From Aestuariibius insulae (GTDB lineage Bacteria > Pseudomonadota > Alphaproteobacteria > Rhodobacterales > Rhodobacteraceae), in NCBI RefSeq assembly GCF_040783535.2, contig NZ_JBFONW020000005.1, positions 124,001 through 188,000 on the forward strand: a DNA stretch of 64,000 nt. Direction: 5' to 3'. Positions 57,004-64,000 of the stretch are shown in pieces. Made by a program: the position numbers and the translations under genes. Position 1 is the first letter of the stretch; every line of letters begins with the position of its first letter. The notes beneath the pieces are model-generated. The model was not told the origin of the DNA, made no database searches, and saw only the letters and a program-made list of their open reading frames with translations.

Positions 57004-57612
57004 ATGACCGAAGACGCCGACCGCCACGCCGCCAAGATGGCCAAGAAAAAGGCCGCCCGCGATAAGATCATGGCCACCAAAACCGATGAGAAAGGCCTGA
57101 TCATCGTCCATACCGGCAAGGGCAAAGGCAAGTCCTCCGCCGCCTTCGGGATGATCTTCCGCTGCATCGCGCATGGCATGCCCTGCGCTGTCGTGCAGTT
57201 CATCAAAGGCGGCATGTCCACCGGGGAACGCGATCTGATTCTCTCCAAGTTCTCAGAAGCTTGCCAGTTTCACACTATGGGCGAAGGCTTCACCTGGGAA
57301 ACCCAGGACAAGACCCGCGATACCGAAATGGCGCAGGCCGCCTGGGCCAAGGCGAAAGAGCTGATCGCCGACGACACCAACCGCATGGTCCTACTGGATG
57401 AGGTCAATATCGCCCTGCGCTACGGCTATCTCGACATCGCAGAGGTGGTCGCCTTCCTGAAGGACGAAAAGCCCCCGATGACGCATGTCGTTCTAACCGG
57501 CCGCAATGCCCATGAGGACTTGATCGAGGCCGCCGATCTCGTCACCGAGATGGAGCTGGTCAAACATCCGTTCCGATCCGGCATCAAGGCGCAGATCGGC
57601 GTGGAGTTCTAG
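57004..57612 (+). CDS. cobO: Cob(I)yrinic acid a,c-diamide adenosyltransferase (CobO/BtuR)
   Basis: 202 aa from the ATG at 57004 (AGGAG upstream); the reading from 56896 is rejected. It transfers the adenosyl group from ATP to cob(I)alamin precursors. P-loop IIVHTGKGKGKSSAAFGMIF (33-52), then GMPCAVVQFIKGGMSTGERD, FTWETQDKTRDTEMAQAAW, MVLLDEVNIALRYGYLD and VVLTGRNAHEDLIEAADLVT then EM, all CobA/CobO family signatures. Tail-to-tail, 4-nt overlap, with the gene at 57609. Confidence 0.96.
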   Translation: MTEDADRHAAKMAKKKAARDKIMATKTDEKGLIIVHTGKGKGKSSAAFGMIFRCIAHGMPCAVVQFIKGGMSTGERDLILSKFSEACQFHTMGEGFTWETQDKTRDTEMAQAAWAKAKELIADDTNRMVLLDEVNIALRYGYLDIAEVVAFLKDEKPPMTHVVLTGRNAHEDLIEAADLVTEMELVKHPFRSGIKAQIGVEF

Positions 57613-58376
57613 GCGCCGTCCTCGGGCGGCAGCGCGAAGGCGGGGTCGTCCAAAATCCCTGATGTTTCAATCAGTTCGATGGCCCTGTCCCGCGGCCCCG
57701 CGCCCCAAAGGGACAGCACCGCGCCTTCCCCGAAAGGTACGGTCATGCGGATCATCCCGATCTCGCCCGTGCCGACCTGATCATTGTCCTCGACCACCGG
57801 CGCTCCGCCGATCTCAAGCGGTGCCGGAGCTTCCCGTTCGACCGCCACGAAATTCGACGGGCGGTCCACCACTTCGGGAGGCGGCGCCGTCCCGATCATG
57901 TGCAACTCGACCTTGTCCCTGGGATCGCGGCGCACCATCACGAAAAACGTCGCATCCCCAGAGCGATAGACCGCTCCCGATCGATGCTCCCCGCTGCGCA
58001 AGGCCATCATGATCCTCTTTTCCTGATCGGCCAAAGCTGCCGTGCGGTCCACATCCTCCGGCGCCGCGTCCAGCCACCCCTCCTTCGGAACGGTTGTTCC
58101 ATCCATGGCAAAATCGGTCGCGGCAAAGGGCTCGGCGATCGCAACACGCGTCCATCCCTCGACCTCGGGCAGCGGCGCGAGCATCTGATCCTCGGCCTTC
58201 GGCTCGAAGATACCAAGAACGCGCGACATAAGGCTGGGTCGTTCAACCCGTTCGCCGCTTTCGTCGACAACCCCCGCAACAGTCTGCGCGCGCTGCATTA
58301 AGTCAGTGTTCTGCTGCGCCCAGATAAGACCGAACACTACGGCGCCGATAATCGCGAAAAAAATCAGATGTCGCAT
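57609..58376 (-). CDS. Membrane-anchored protein of unknown function
   Basis: 255 aa. A single N-terminal membrane segment (MRHLIFFAIIGAVVFGLIWA) precedes a long acidic periplasmic domain. Patterns: VEGWTRVAIAEPFAATDFAM, GDATFFVMVRRDPRDKVELH and GAVLSLWGAGPRDRAIELIE. No catalytic motif recognised. It lies between the TPP enzyme gene and cobO with its own gap upstream. Confidence 0.75.
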   Translation of the reverse strand: MRHLIFFAIIGAVVFGLIWAQQNTDLMQRAQTVAGVVDESGERVERPSLMSRVLGIFEPKAEDQMLAPLPEVEGWTRVAIAEPFAATDFAMDGTTVPKEGWLDAAPEDVDRTAALADQEKRIMMALRSGEHRSGAVYRSGDATFFVMVRRDPRDKVELHMIGTAPPPEVVDRPSNFVAVEREAPAPLEIGGAPVVEDNDQVGTGEIGMIRMTVPFGEGAVLSLWGAGPRDRAIELIETSGILDDPAFALPPEDGA

Positions 58377-58470
58377 CAGAAAGAGCCCCTCGTTTGGCGC
58401 TCACCTACCCCGAGAGACCGGCAAAAGTTTGGCAAGACGAGAAAATCGATTAACGAAACCGGCAAATTCA

Positions 58471-60126
58471 TTAACCTTTACCCGCCGCCCGAACGTCACT
58501 CAGACTTTGACCCGTCGAAAGCGCCTCGGGATCGACCTTAAGCTCAATGATCCGCAAGCCAGAGCAATCTGCAACTTCCTGATAAATCGCGGGAAAATCA
58601 TCTGTCCGCTCCACAACCCAGCCTTGCCCGCCATAAGCCCGCGCCAAGGCGGCAAAGTCTGGATTGGCCAGTTCGGTCCCGCTGACGCGCCCCGGATAGG
58701 TCTTTTCCTGATGCATCCGGATCGTCCCGTACCGCCCGTTATTCACAACGATAACAGTGACATCCACCCCATACTGCGCCGCGGTCGAAGTCTCGTTCAG
58801 CGTCATCTGAAAGCACCCATCCCCCGCAAAACAGACAACCGGCCTGCCGCGATGTTCAAGCGCCGCCGCGATAGCCGCCGGAAAGCCATAGCCCATCGAC
58901 CCACTTGTCGGAGCAAGCTGCGTTCCAAACCGTTTGTAGACAAAGTACCGGTGAAGCCACGCTGCATAGTTTCCCGCCCCGTTGGTGAGGATCGCCTCTT
59001 CCGGCAGCGTATCGGACAGCCAGTTAACAATCCGTTCCAGCTTCACAGCACCCGGCGTTTCCTGCGGCGTGATCCAACGCTCGTAGTCGCTCCGCGCCTC
59101 GGCGCACCACGCCTCCCACCGCCGCGTCACGGCACAGTCCCTCAAAGCCGCCAGCACCGGCGGTGCGGGCGCGGATATTGCCATCTCCGCCGCATAGACC
59201 CGCCCGACCTCCCCTGCATCTGCATGGACATGCAGAATCGCCGGACCCGCTTCCAAAGGATCTGGCCGCTCGTACCCGCCGGTCTCGATATCGCCCAACC
59301 GCGATCCCAGAACCAGCAGCAGGTCGGCCTGTCGCATCCGCTCTCCAAGGCGCGGGTTGACCCCGACATTCAGATCGCCCGCATAGCACGGATGCCGGTT
59401 GTCGAGGTAATCCTGCCGCCGAAATCCGACCGCCACGGGGATCTGCCAAGCCTCTGAGAAAGCAGCAAGATCCTCAGCAGCCTGAACGGACCAGAGCGGT
59501 CCTCCGGCTACGATCATCGGGCGCTCGGCCTCGGCAAGCCGGGCGGTGATGCCCTCAGCAGCCCCCCGGTAGTCAGGCGGTATATCGACGGGCGGCACCG
59601 GGCGATCGGTGGTCTCAACAACTCCGCTCAGAACGTCCTCCTGCAGCGCAAGGACAACCGGCCCGGGTCGCCCGCTCGTCGCGATACGCCAGGCGCGGGC
59701 GATATACTCCGGAAGCCGCTCGGTCTCGTCCACCTCGGCCACCCATTTCGCCAGAGGCGCGAACATCGCGCGGTAGTCGACCTCCTGAAACGCCTCCCGG
59801 TCCCGGTGCCCCCGCGCGATCTGACCGACGAACAGGACCATCGGCGTCGAATCCTGCCGCGCCACGTGGATACCCGCCGACGCGTTGCACGCCCCCGGAC
59901 CCCTTGTGACAAAGGCCACACCGGGCGCGCCCGTCAGCTTGCCATGAGCCTCGGCCATCATCGCCGCCCCGCCTTCATGACGGCAGACGACAGTCTCGAT
60001 CCCGCTGCCGTAGAGCCCGTCCAAAGCGGCCAGAAAGCTCTCTCCCGGCACGCAAAAGACGCGGCGGACCCCGAACGCCTTCAGGTGATCGACAAGGATC
60101 TGCCCGCCATGACGCTCACTCATCAA
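58471..60126 (-). CDS. Thiamine-diphosphate-dependent enzyme, acetolactate-synthase-like
   Basis: 551 aa. The catalytic Glu is in FCVPGESFLAALDGLYG (E29); FVTRGPGACNASAGIHVARQ and the ThDP-binding motif FAGDGCFQMTLNETSTAAQY with VNNGRYGTIRMHQEK are visible. There is no separate small regulatory subunit gene nearby and it sits with VOC and dapA-like genes, so it is likely a catabolic AHAS-like, sulfoacetaldehyde or related decarboxylase/ligase rather than IlvB. The start overlaps the VOC gene by 11 nt. Confidence 0.87.
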   Translation of the reverse strand: MMSERHGGQILVDHLKAFGVRRVFCVPGESFLAALDGLYGSGIETVVCRHEGGAAMMAEAHGKLTGAPGVAFVTRGPGACNASAGIHVARQDSTPMVLFVGQIARGHRDREAFQEVDYRAMFAPLAKWVAEVDETERLPEYIARAWRIATSGRPGPVVLALQEDVLSGVVETTDRPVPPVDIPPDYRGAAEGITARLAEAERPMIVAGGPLWSVQAAEDLAAFSEAWQIPVAVGFRRQDYLDNRHPCYAGDLNVGVNPRLGERMRQADLLLVLGSRLGDIETGGYERPDPLEAGPAILHVHADAGEVGRVYAAEMAISAPAPPVLAALRDCAVTRRWEAWCAEARSDYERWITPQETPGAVKLERIVNWLSDTLPEEAILTNGAGNYAAWLHRYFVYKRFGTQLAPTSGSMGYGFPAAIAAALEHRGRPVVCFAGDGCFQMTLNETSTAAQYGVDVTVIVVNNGRYGTIRMHQEKTYPGRVSGTELANPDFAALARAYGGQGWVVERTDDFPAIYQEVADCSGLRIIELKVDPEALSTGQSLSDVRAAGKG

Positions 60127-60517
60127 GCGCCACCGAAACCTCGATCAGATTGCCGTCTGGATCCCGCACATAAAGCGACAGGATCGGCCCCGTGGCGCCC
60201 GTCCGGCGAACGGGCCCCTCCTCGATCGCGACACCCGCCGCATCGAAGGCTGCCCGCCACTCCTCCAGCGAAACCTCTGTCAGGAAACACAAATCCGCGC
60301 TGCCGGGCAGGGCAGCCATCGCTTTCGGCTCAAACTCATGGCCCGCCGCATGAAGGTTGATCTTCTGCGCGCCAAAGACCAGCGCCACCCGCGTCGATCC
60401 ATCGGCGGGATAGAAGGTCTCGGCCCGCATCCCCAGAACGCCCTCGTAAAAGGCGACGGTCCGGTCGATATCGCCGACGGTCAGAACCAGATGATCAAGA
60501 CGTGACAGCTCCGGCAC
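60116..60517 (-). CDS. VOC (glyoxalase-fold) family protein
   Basis: 133 aa: LSRLDHLVLTVGDIDRTVAF then YEGVLGMRAE, VALVFGAQKINLHAAGHEFE, LCFLTEVSLEEWRAAFDAAG and ILSLYVRDPDGNLIEVSVAL. Two betaalphabetabetabeta modules; candidate metal ligands His in LDHLVLTV, His in INLHAAG and Glu in NLIEVSV, as in lactoylglutathione lyase-like and fosfomycin-resistance-like proteins. It lies between dapA-like and TPP genes. Confidence 0.86.
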   Translation of the reverse strand: MPELSRLDHLVLTVGDIDRTVAFYEGVLGMRAETFYPADGSTRVALVFGAQKINLHAAGHEFEPKAMAALPGSADLCFLTEVSLEEWRAAFDAAGVAIEEGPVRRTGATGPILSLYVRDPDGNLIEVSVALDE

Positions 60518-60529
60518 AGCATCTCTCCT

Positions 60530-61399
60530 TCAGATGAGACCCAGATCCGCCATCGCATCCTTGATCCCGAGCCGGCTGCCCTGCTCCAGCGGCACAAGCG
60601 GCTTGCGAACCTCGTCGCTGCAGCGCCCCATCAGCGACAGCGCATATTTCGCGCCACAGAGCCCCGGCTCGGCAAAGAGCGTTGTATGCAGCGGCATCAA
60701 CCGATCCTGAAGATCCAGCGCCGCCTTGTAATCGCCGTTCAACGTCGCTGCATGAAACTCCGCGCACAGCTTCGGCGCGACATTCGCCGTCACCGAAATA
60801 CAGCCAACGCCGCCATGGGCGTTGAACCCGAGGGCAGAGGCATCCTCCCCGCTCAGCTGCACGAAATCCGTCCCGCAGGTGGCCCGCTGCTTGGAAACAC
60901 GGGTGATGTCCCCCGTCGCGTCCTTCACGCCGATGATATTCGGCAGCCGCGCCAGGGCGCCCATCGTGGCGGGCGTCATGTCGATGACCGAACGCGGCGG
61001 GATATTGTAGATGATGATCGGCACCCCGATCTCGGCCACCGCTTCGAAATGGGCGATCAGCCCGCGCTGCGTCGGGCGATTGTAATAGGGCGTCACGACC
61101 AGGGCGGCAGCGGCACCGGCGCTCTTGGCCGCCTCGACCAGACGCACCGCCTCGTCTGTATTGTTCGACCCGGCGCCTGCAATCACCGGTACGCGACCTG
61201 CAGCCGCCTCGATCACGGCGGCAACAACCTTATCGTGCTCCTGATGGCTCAGCGTCGGGCTCTCTCCGGTGGTGCCGACGGGCACCAGACCGGTGCTTCC
61301 GGCGGCAATCTGCCACTCGACCAGCTCTCCAAGCGTTTTGAGGTCGAGCGCGCCGTCCTTGAACGGAGTGACGAGGGCGGGCATCGATCCTGAAAACAT
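60530..61399 (-). CDS. dapA: 4-hydroxy-tetrahydrodipicolinate synthase (DapA)
   Basis: 289 aa from the ATG at 61399 (AAAGGAAAG upstream). It condenses pyruvate with aspartate semialdehyde in lysine/diaminopimelate synthesis. Seen: VGTTGESPTLSHQEHDKVVA (Thr-Thr of the catalytic triad), IIIYNIPPRSVIDMTPATMG with catalytic Tyr131, and IIGVKDATGDITRVSKQR with Schiff-base Lys159. Length and motifs fit DapA proper. It starts a minus-strand operon with VOC and TPP genes. Confidence 0.93.
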   Translation of the reverse strand: MFSGSMPALVTPFKDGALDLKTLGELVEWQIAAGSTGLVPVGTTGESPTLSHQEHDKVVAAVIEAAAGRVPVIAGAGSNNTDEAVRLVEAAKSAGAAAALVVTPYYNRPTQRGLIAHFEAVAEIGVPIIIYNIPPRSVIDMTPATMGALARLPNIIGVKDATGDITRVSKQRATCGTDFVQLSGEDASALGFNAHGGVGCISVTANVAPKLCAEFHAATLNGDYKAALDLQDRLMPLHTTLFAEPGLCGAKYALSLMGRCSDEVRKPLVPLEQGSRLGIKDAMADLGLI

Positions 61400-61539
61400 T
61401 GGGCTTTCCTTTAGAGAAACTGCTAGAGTGGCCAAATCGGCGCGAACCTAGGCCGGATCCGAACCTTTGCCAAGTTTGTGAGTTGTCTGACGGACAGCCT
61501 CGGATACCATCGCGGCAACCGAAACGGGATATCGACACG

Positions 61540-63708
61540 ATGCTCAGATTCGCCATCGCCTGCGCAGCGGGCCTTTCCATCACATTTCCGTCCTTCGCAC
61601 AGGACGGCCAGACTGGGGAAACAGAAGAGACGGTCGTCGAACAGACGCCCGCCGACTTCATCAACCTCGCGTTGCGCGAGATGGCATCAGGTGACTGGAC
61701 GACGGCCCGAACCGTCGCTTCTGGCGCAGGTCCCGAAGGCGCGACCTTTGTCACATGGCGGCTCCTTCGCGACGGCGGCGGCCGCTTCCAGGATTACGCC
61801 AGCTTTATCCGCGCCAACCCAGGCTGGCCTCAGATGGACCGGATCCGCGCGGAAGGCGAAAAGAAGATGCCGCGCAGCATCGCGGCGCAGGACGTGCTGG
61901 ATTTTATCGGAGAGACCGAACCCCAGACCGGGATCGGCGTTCTGAGGCTGGCCGATGCCTATCGTGCAACGGACCGCCCAAGCGAGGCAGAAGCGCTCCT
62001 GATCAAAGCCTGGCAGACCATGCCGCTGACCGATGCGGTCTATGACAGGATGCTGCGCGAGAACGGTGCGATCCTTGCGCCCCATCACGAAACCCGCGTC
62101 GACAACATGCTCTGGCGTGGCCGGATCACCGATGCCCAGCGTCTGATTTCTCGGCTGGACGAAGATTGGCAGGCACTTGCCAAGGCCCGCATCGCGCTGC
62201 GCCGCAACTCCGGTAATCTCGACGCTTTGATTGAGGATGTCCCAGAGGAGCTCGCCGATCATCCTGGCCTTGCCTACGAACGCTTTCGCTGGCGCATGGC
62301 CAAGGGCCTCACCGACGACGCGATTGAGCTTTTGGCCGCCCATTCGACCAGCGCGGAAAAGCTCGGCCAGCCGCAGGCGTGGTCCAACCAGCGCAGGCAA
62401 ATCGCGCGTGCTGCGATGCGATCAGGCGAAGACGATCTGGCTTATATTCTAGCCTCTAACCACTTCACCGAAAGCGGCATCGCCTTCACCGATCTGGAAT
62501 GGTTGTCCGGCTACCTCGCTTTGCGCAAAATGGATGATCCGATCACGGCCTACCGGCACTTCTCCAATCTTGATCGCACCGCTAGAACGCCGATCTCCAT
62601 CGGACGCGCAGGCTACTGGCAAGGCCGCGCCCTTGACGAGATCGGGGCGGTCAACGCTGCCCAGATCGCCTACCGCCGCGCCGGTCAATACCAGACCGCG
62701 TTCTACGGCTTGCTTGCTGCCCAGAGGGCGAACCTGCCCGCCGATCAAGCGCTTGCCGGAACCGAGCGGTTCGGCGATTGGCGCGCGGCAGATTGGGCCC
62801 AGACCGATGTTGCCAAGGTTGCCATGTGGTTGGAAGAGGCCGGTCGCCGCTCCATGGCTGAGGTGTTCTTCCTGCGCCTCTCCGATGATCTGGACCGGAC
62901 CGGTCTGGGCCAGCTTGGTCATCTCCTGACCGAACGCGGAGCCTCCCATATTGCTGTTCGCGTCGGCAAACGCGCCGCCGAACGCGGCATTGTCCTGCCG
63001 GAGATCTACTTTCCGCTTCACCCCCTTGCTGAAGAAGATATGAACGTTCCGCAATCGCTCGCGCTCGCTATCGCGCGCCGTGAAAGCGAATTCGATCCTG
63101 TGGTTTCTTCGCCCGTTGGCGCACAGGGCCTCATGCAGCTTATGCCCGCTACTGCGCGTGAGGTTTCGGGCTGGTTGGGGGAGCCTTATCTCAAGGCCAA
63201 ACTGACAACCGATCCTCCCTATAATGCCCGGCTCGGGATCGCCTATCTCGAATGGCTGAAAGGCCGGATGGGCAATACGCCTGCAATGATTGCCGCAGGG
63301 TACAATGCCGGACCCGGCCGTCCCTTGCGCTGGACGGATACGTTCGGCGACCCCCGGCTTGACGACGTGGATGCCGTCGACTGGATCGAACACATTCCTT
63401 TCCGCGAAACCCGCAACTACGTCATGCGCGTGACCGAAAGCATGCCGGTCTACGAGGCGCGACTGACAGGCCGGGTAAACCCGGTCGATTTCGAGCAACT
63501 CATCAAGGGGATCAAACCGATTACCCGCCCGACTGCGCGGCCATCCGCGCGGGATGTCGATGTGCTCGTGGCAGAGCAGGATCGCGGGCTCGAGACGTTC
63601 CGGCCCCAGGCACGGCCGACGGTGCAGGGCTCCGTCTCCACTCAGGGACCCACTCCCGCATTCGAGATCCGGCCTAACTCACCCGAGGACGCTCCCGCCA
63701 CAGAGTAA
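61540..63708 (+). CDS. Soluble lytic murein transglycosylase
   Basis: 722 aa from the ATG at 61540. Signal peptide MLRFAIACAAGLSITFPSFA. A long alpha-solenoid (about residues 40-480) is followed by the SLT catalytic domain: ALAIARRESEFDPVVSSPVG then AQGLMQLMPATAREVSGWLG with catalytic Glu515, and MIAAGYNAGPGRPLRWTDTF. It cleaves peptidoglycan glycan strands in the periplasm. The C-terminal tail is Pro/Arg-rich. The end overlaps the convergent transporter gene by 35 nt. Confidence 0.92.
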   Translation: MLRFAIACAAGLSITFPSFAQDGQTGETEETVVEQTPADFINLALREMASGDWTTARTVASGAGPEGATFVTWRLLRDGGGRFQDYASFIRANPGWPQMDRIRAEGEKKMPRSIAAQDVLDFIGETEPQTGIGVLRLADAYRATDRPSEAEALLIKAWQTMPLTDAVYDRMLRENGAILAPHHETRVDNMLWRGRITDAQRLISRLDEDWQALAKARIALRRNSGNLDALIEDVPEELADHPGLAYERFRWRMAKGLTDDAIELLAAHSTSAEKLGQPQAWSNQRRQIARAAMRSGEDDLAYILASNHFTESGIAFTDLEWLSGYLALRKMDDPITAYRHFSNLDRTARTPISIGRAGYWQGRALDEIGAVNAAQIAYRRAGQYQTAFYGLLAAQRANLPADQALAGTERFGDWRAADWAQTDVAKVAMWLEEAGRRSMAEVFFLRLSDDLDRTGLGQLGHLLTERGASHIAVRVGKRAAERGIVLPEIYFPLHPLAEEDMNVPQSLALAIARRESEFDPVVSSPVGAQGLMQLMPATAREVSGWLGEPYLKAKLTTDPPYNARLGIAYLEWLKGRMGNTPAMIAAGYNAGPGRPLRWTDTFGDPRLDDVDAVDWIEHIPFRETRNYVMRVTESMPVYEARLTGRVNPVDFEQLIKGIKPITRPTARPSARDVDVLVAEQDRGLETFRPQARPTVQGSVSTQGPTPAFEIRPNSPEDAPATE

Positions 63709-64000
63709 AAAGGCCCGCTCCTACAACAATCATCGCGCCGATCGCGACATTCGGCGCGATGACCTCGTTGAAAACGCTCACTCCAATGACAGCCCCAAAG
63801 ACCAGCTGAAAATAGGCAAAGGGCTGCACCGCGCTCGCCTCGGCCACCTCATAGCAGCGGATCAGCAGCCAGTGCCCGGTCACGCCGGTCACACAAAGCG
63901 CGGCCATCCAGCCCCAATCGGGCAGCGTCATCGGCTCCCATGCCCAAACGCCCACCAGCGTCATCGCAACCGCCCCGGTCGTCCCCGTCCAGAAAAAGCT
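63674..64000 (-). CDS. EamA/DMT-family transporter, 3' part (cut by window end)
   Basis: Partial: at least 108 codons; the N-terminal part lies beyond the window. Visible are hydrophobic helices WGWMAALCVTGVTGHWLLIR, PFAYFQLVFGAVIGVSVFNE and VAIGAMIVVGAGLFTLW, with EASAVQPFAYFQLVFGAVIG typical of the second EamA repeat. The family exports small metabolites. Its 3' end is antisense to the last 35 nt of the transglycosylase gene. Confidence 0.85.
   Translation of the reverse strand, partial: SFFWTGTTGAVAMTLVGVWAWEPMTLPDWGWMAALCVTGVTGHWLLIRCYEVAEASAVQPFAYFQLVFGAVIGVSVFNEVIAPNVAIGAMIVVGAGLFTLWRERPRVS

Overview
The window looks like a chromosomal segment of an alphaproteobacterium of the Rhodobacterales (Roseobacter-type Rhodobacteraceae). 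The evidence is the high GC content, a single bifunctional RelA/SpoT protein, an fmt-def-def-def cluster, the style of the cobalamin genes (cbiX-cobH-cobL-cobI-cbiG/cobJ-cobM; hupE-cobW-cobN), and short intergenic repeats of a kind I associate with this order. I see no tRNA, rRNA, CRISPR array, integrase, transposase or phage gene. Most of the window is ordinary, tightly packed core genome with many 4-base overlaps between genes. LAYOUT: 1-4.4 kb holds housekeeping genes (rsh, rpoZ, folK), a NYN-domain protein and a YqaA-like membrane protein. 4.4-15.2 kb is a carbohydrate-type ABC uptake locus with unusual company. It has a binding protein, two permeases and an ATPase, plus a PfkB kinase, an ArgH-superfamily lyase and a VOC protein, and divergently a ROK regulator followed by a PIG-L/LmbE deacetylase. 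Its substrate is unknown, and it is the best candidate here for an undescribed catabolic pathway. 15.1-16.9 kb holds two paralogous secreted proteins of unknown function, separated by a striking array of three perfect 22-bp palindromes. 17.3-19.8 kb: ispH, a DUF3429-type protein, a methyltransferase and rnhA. 19.9-27.8 kb: a LysR regulator facing a haloacetate-dehalogenase-like hydrolase, fmt with three tandem peptide-deformylase genes (one lacking catalytic residues), a MalY-type lyase, an epimerase-like protein and two small unknown proteins. COBALAMIN: a minus-strand operon at 27.9-34.6 kb (small membrane protein, cbiX, cobH, cobL, cobI, cbiG-cobJ fusion, cobM) makes the corrin ring. A plus-strand group at 36.5-38.8 kb (DUF1636-type protein, cobC-type decarboxylase, cobD) adds the aminopropanol arm. 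A cobalamin riboswitch at 45.2 kb precedes hupE, cobW and, further down, cobN; cobO lies at 57.0 kb. Early-insertion (CbiX) and late-insertion (CobN) cobalt chelatases coexist. Between these blocks lie a glutathionyl-hydroquinone-reductase-like protein, an atypical receiver protein, three tandem paralogous glycosyltransferase-like genes (38.9-41.5 kb) and smc. 52.7-64 kb: three small lipoproteins (two paralogous), an Old Yellow Enzyme homologue, an LrgA/LrgB-type pair, a dapA-VOC-TPP enzyme operon, a soluble lytic transglycosylase and a DMT transporter cut by the window end. NON-CODING STRUCTURE: the most interesting signals are (i) two copies of one module upstream of ispH and of cobO, made of four ACCGAC motifs spaced exactly 11 bp followed at fixed distance by GCCGTTAA; (ii) the triple palindrome at 16.1 kb; (iii) a short two-hairpin repeat that lies between cob genes and also sits in frame inside cobN; (iv) a riboswitch expression platform with two mutually exclusive helices at the hupE ribosome-binding site.
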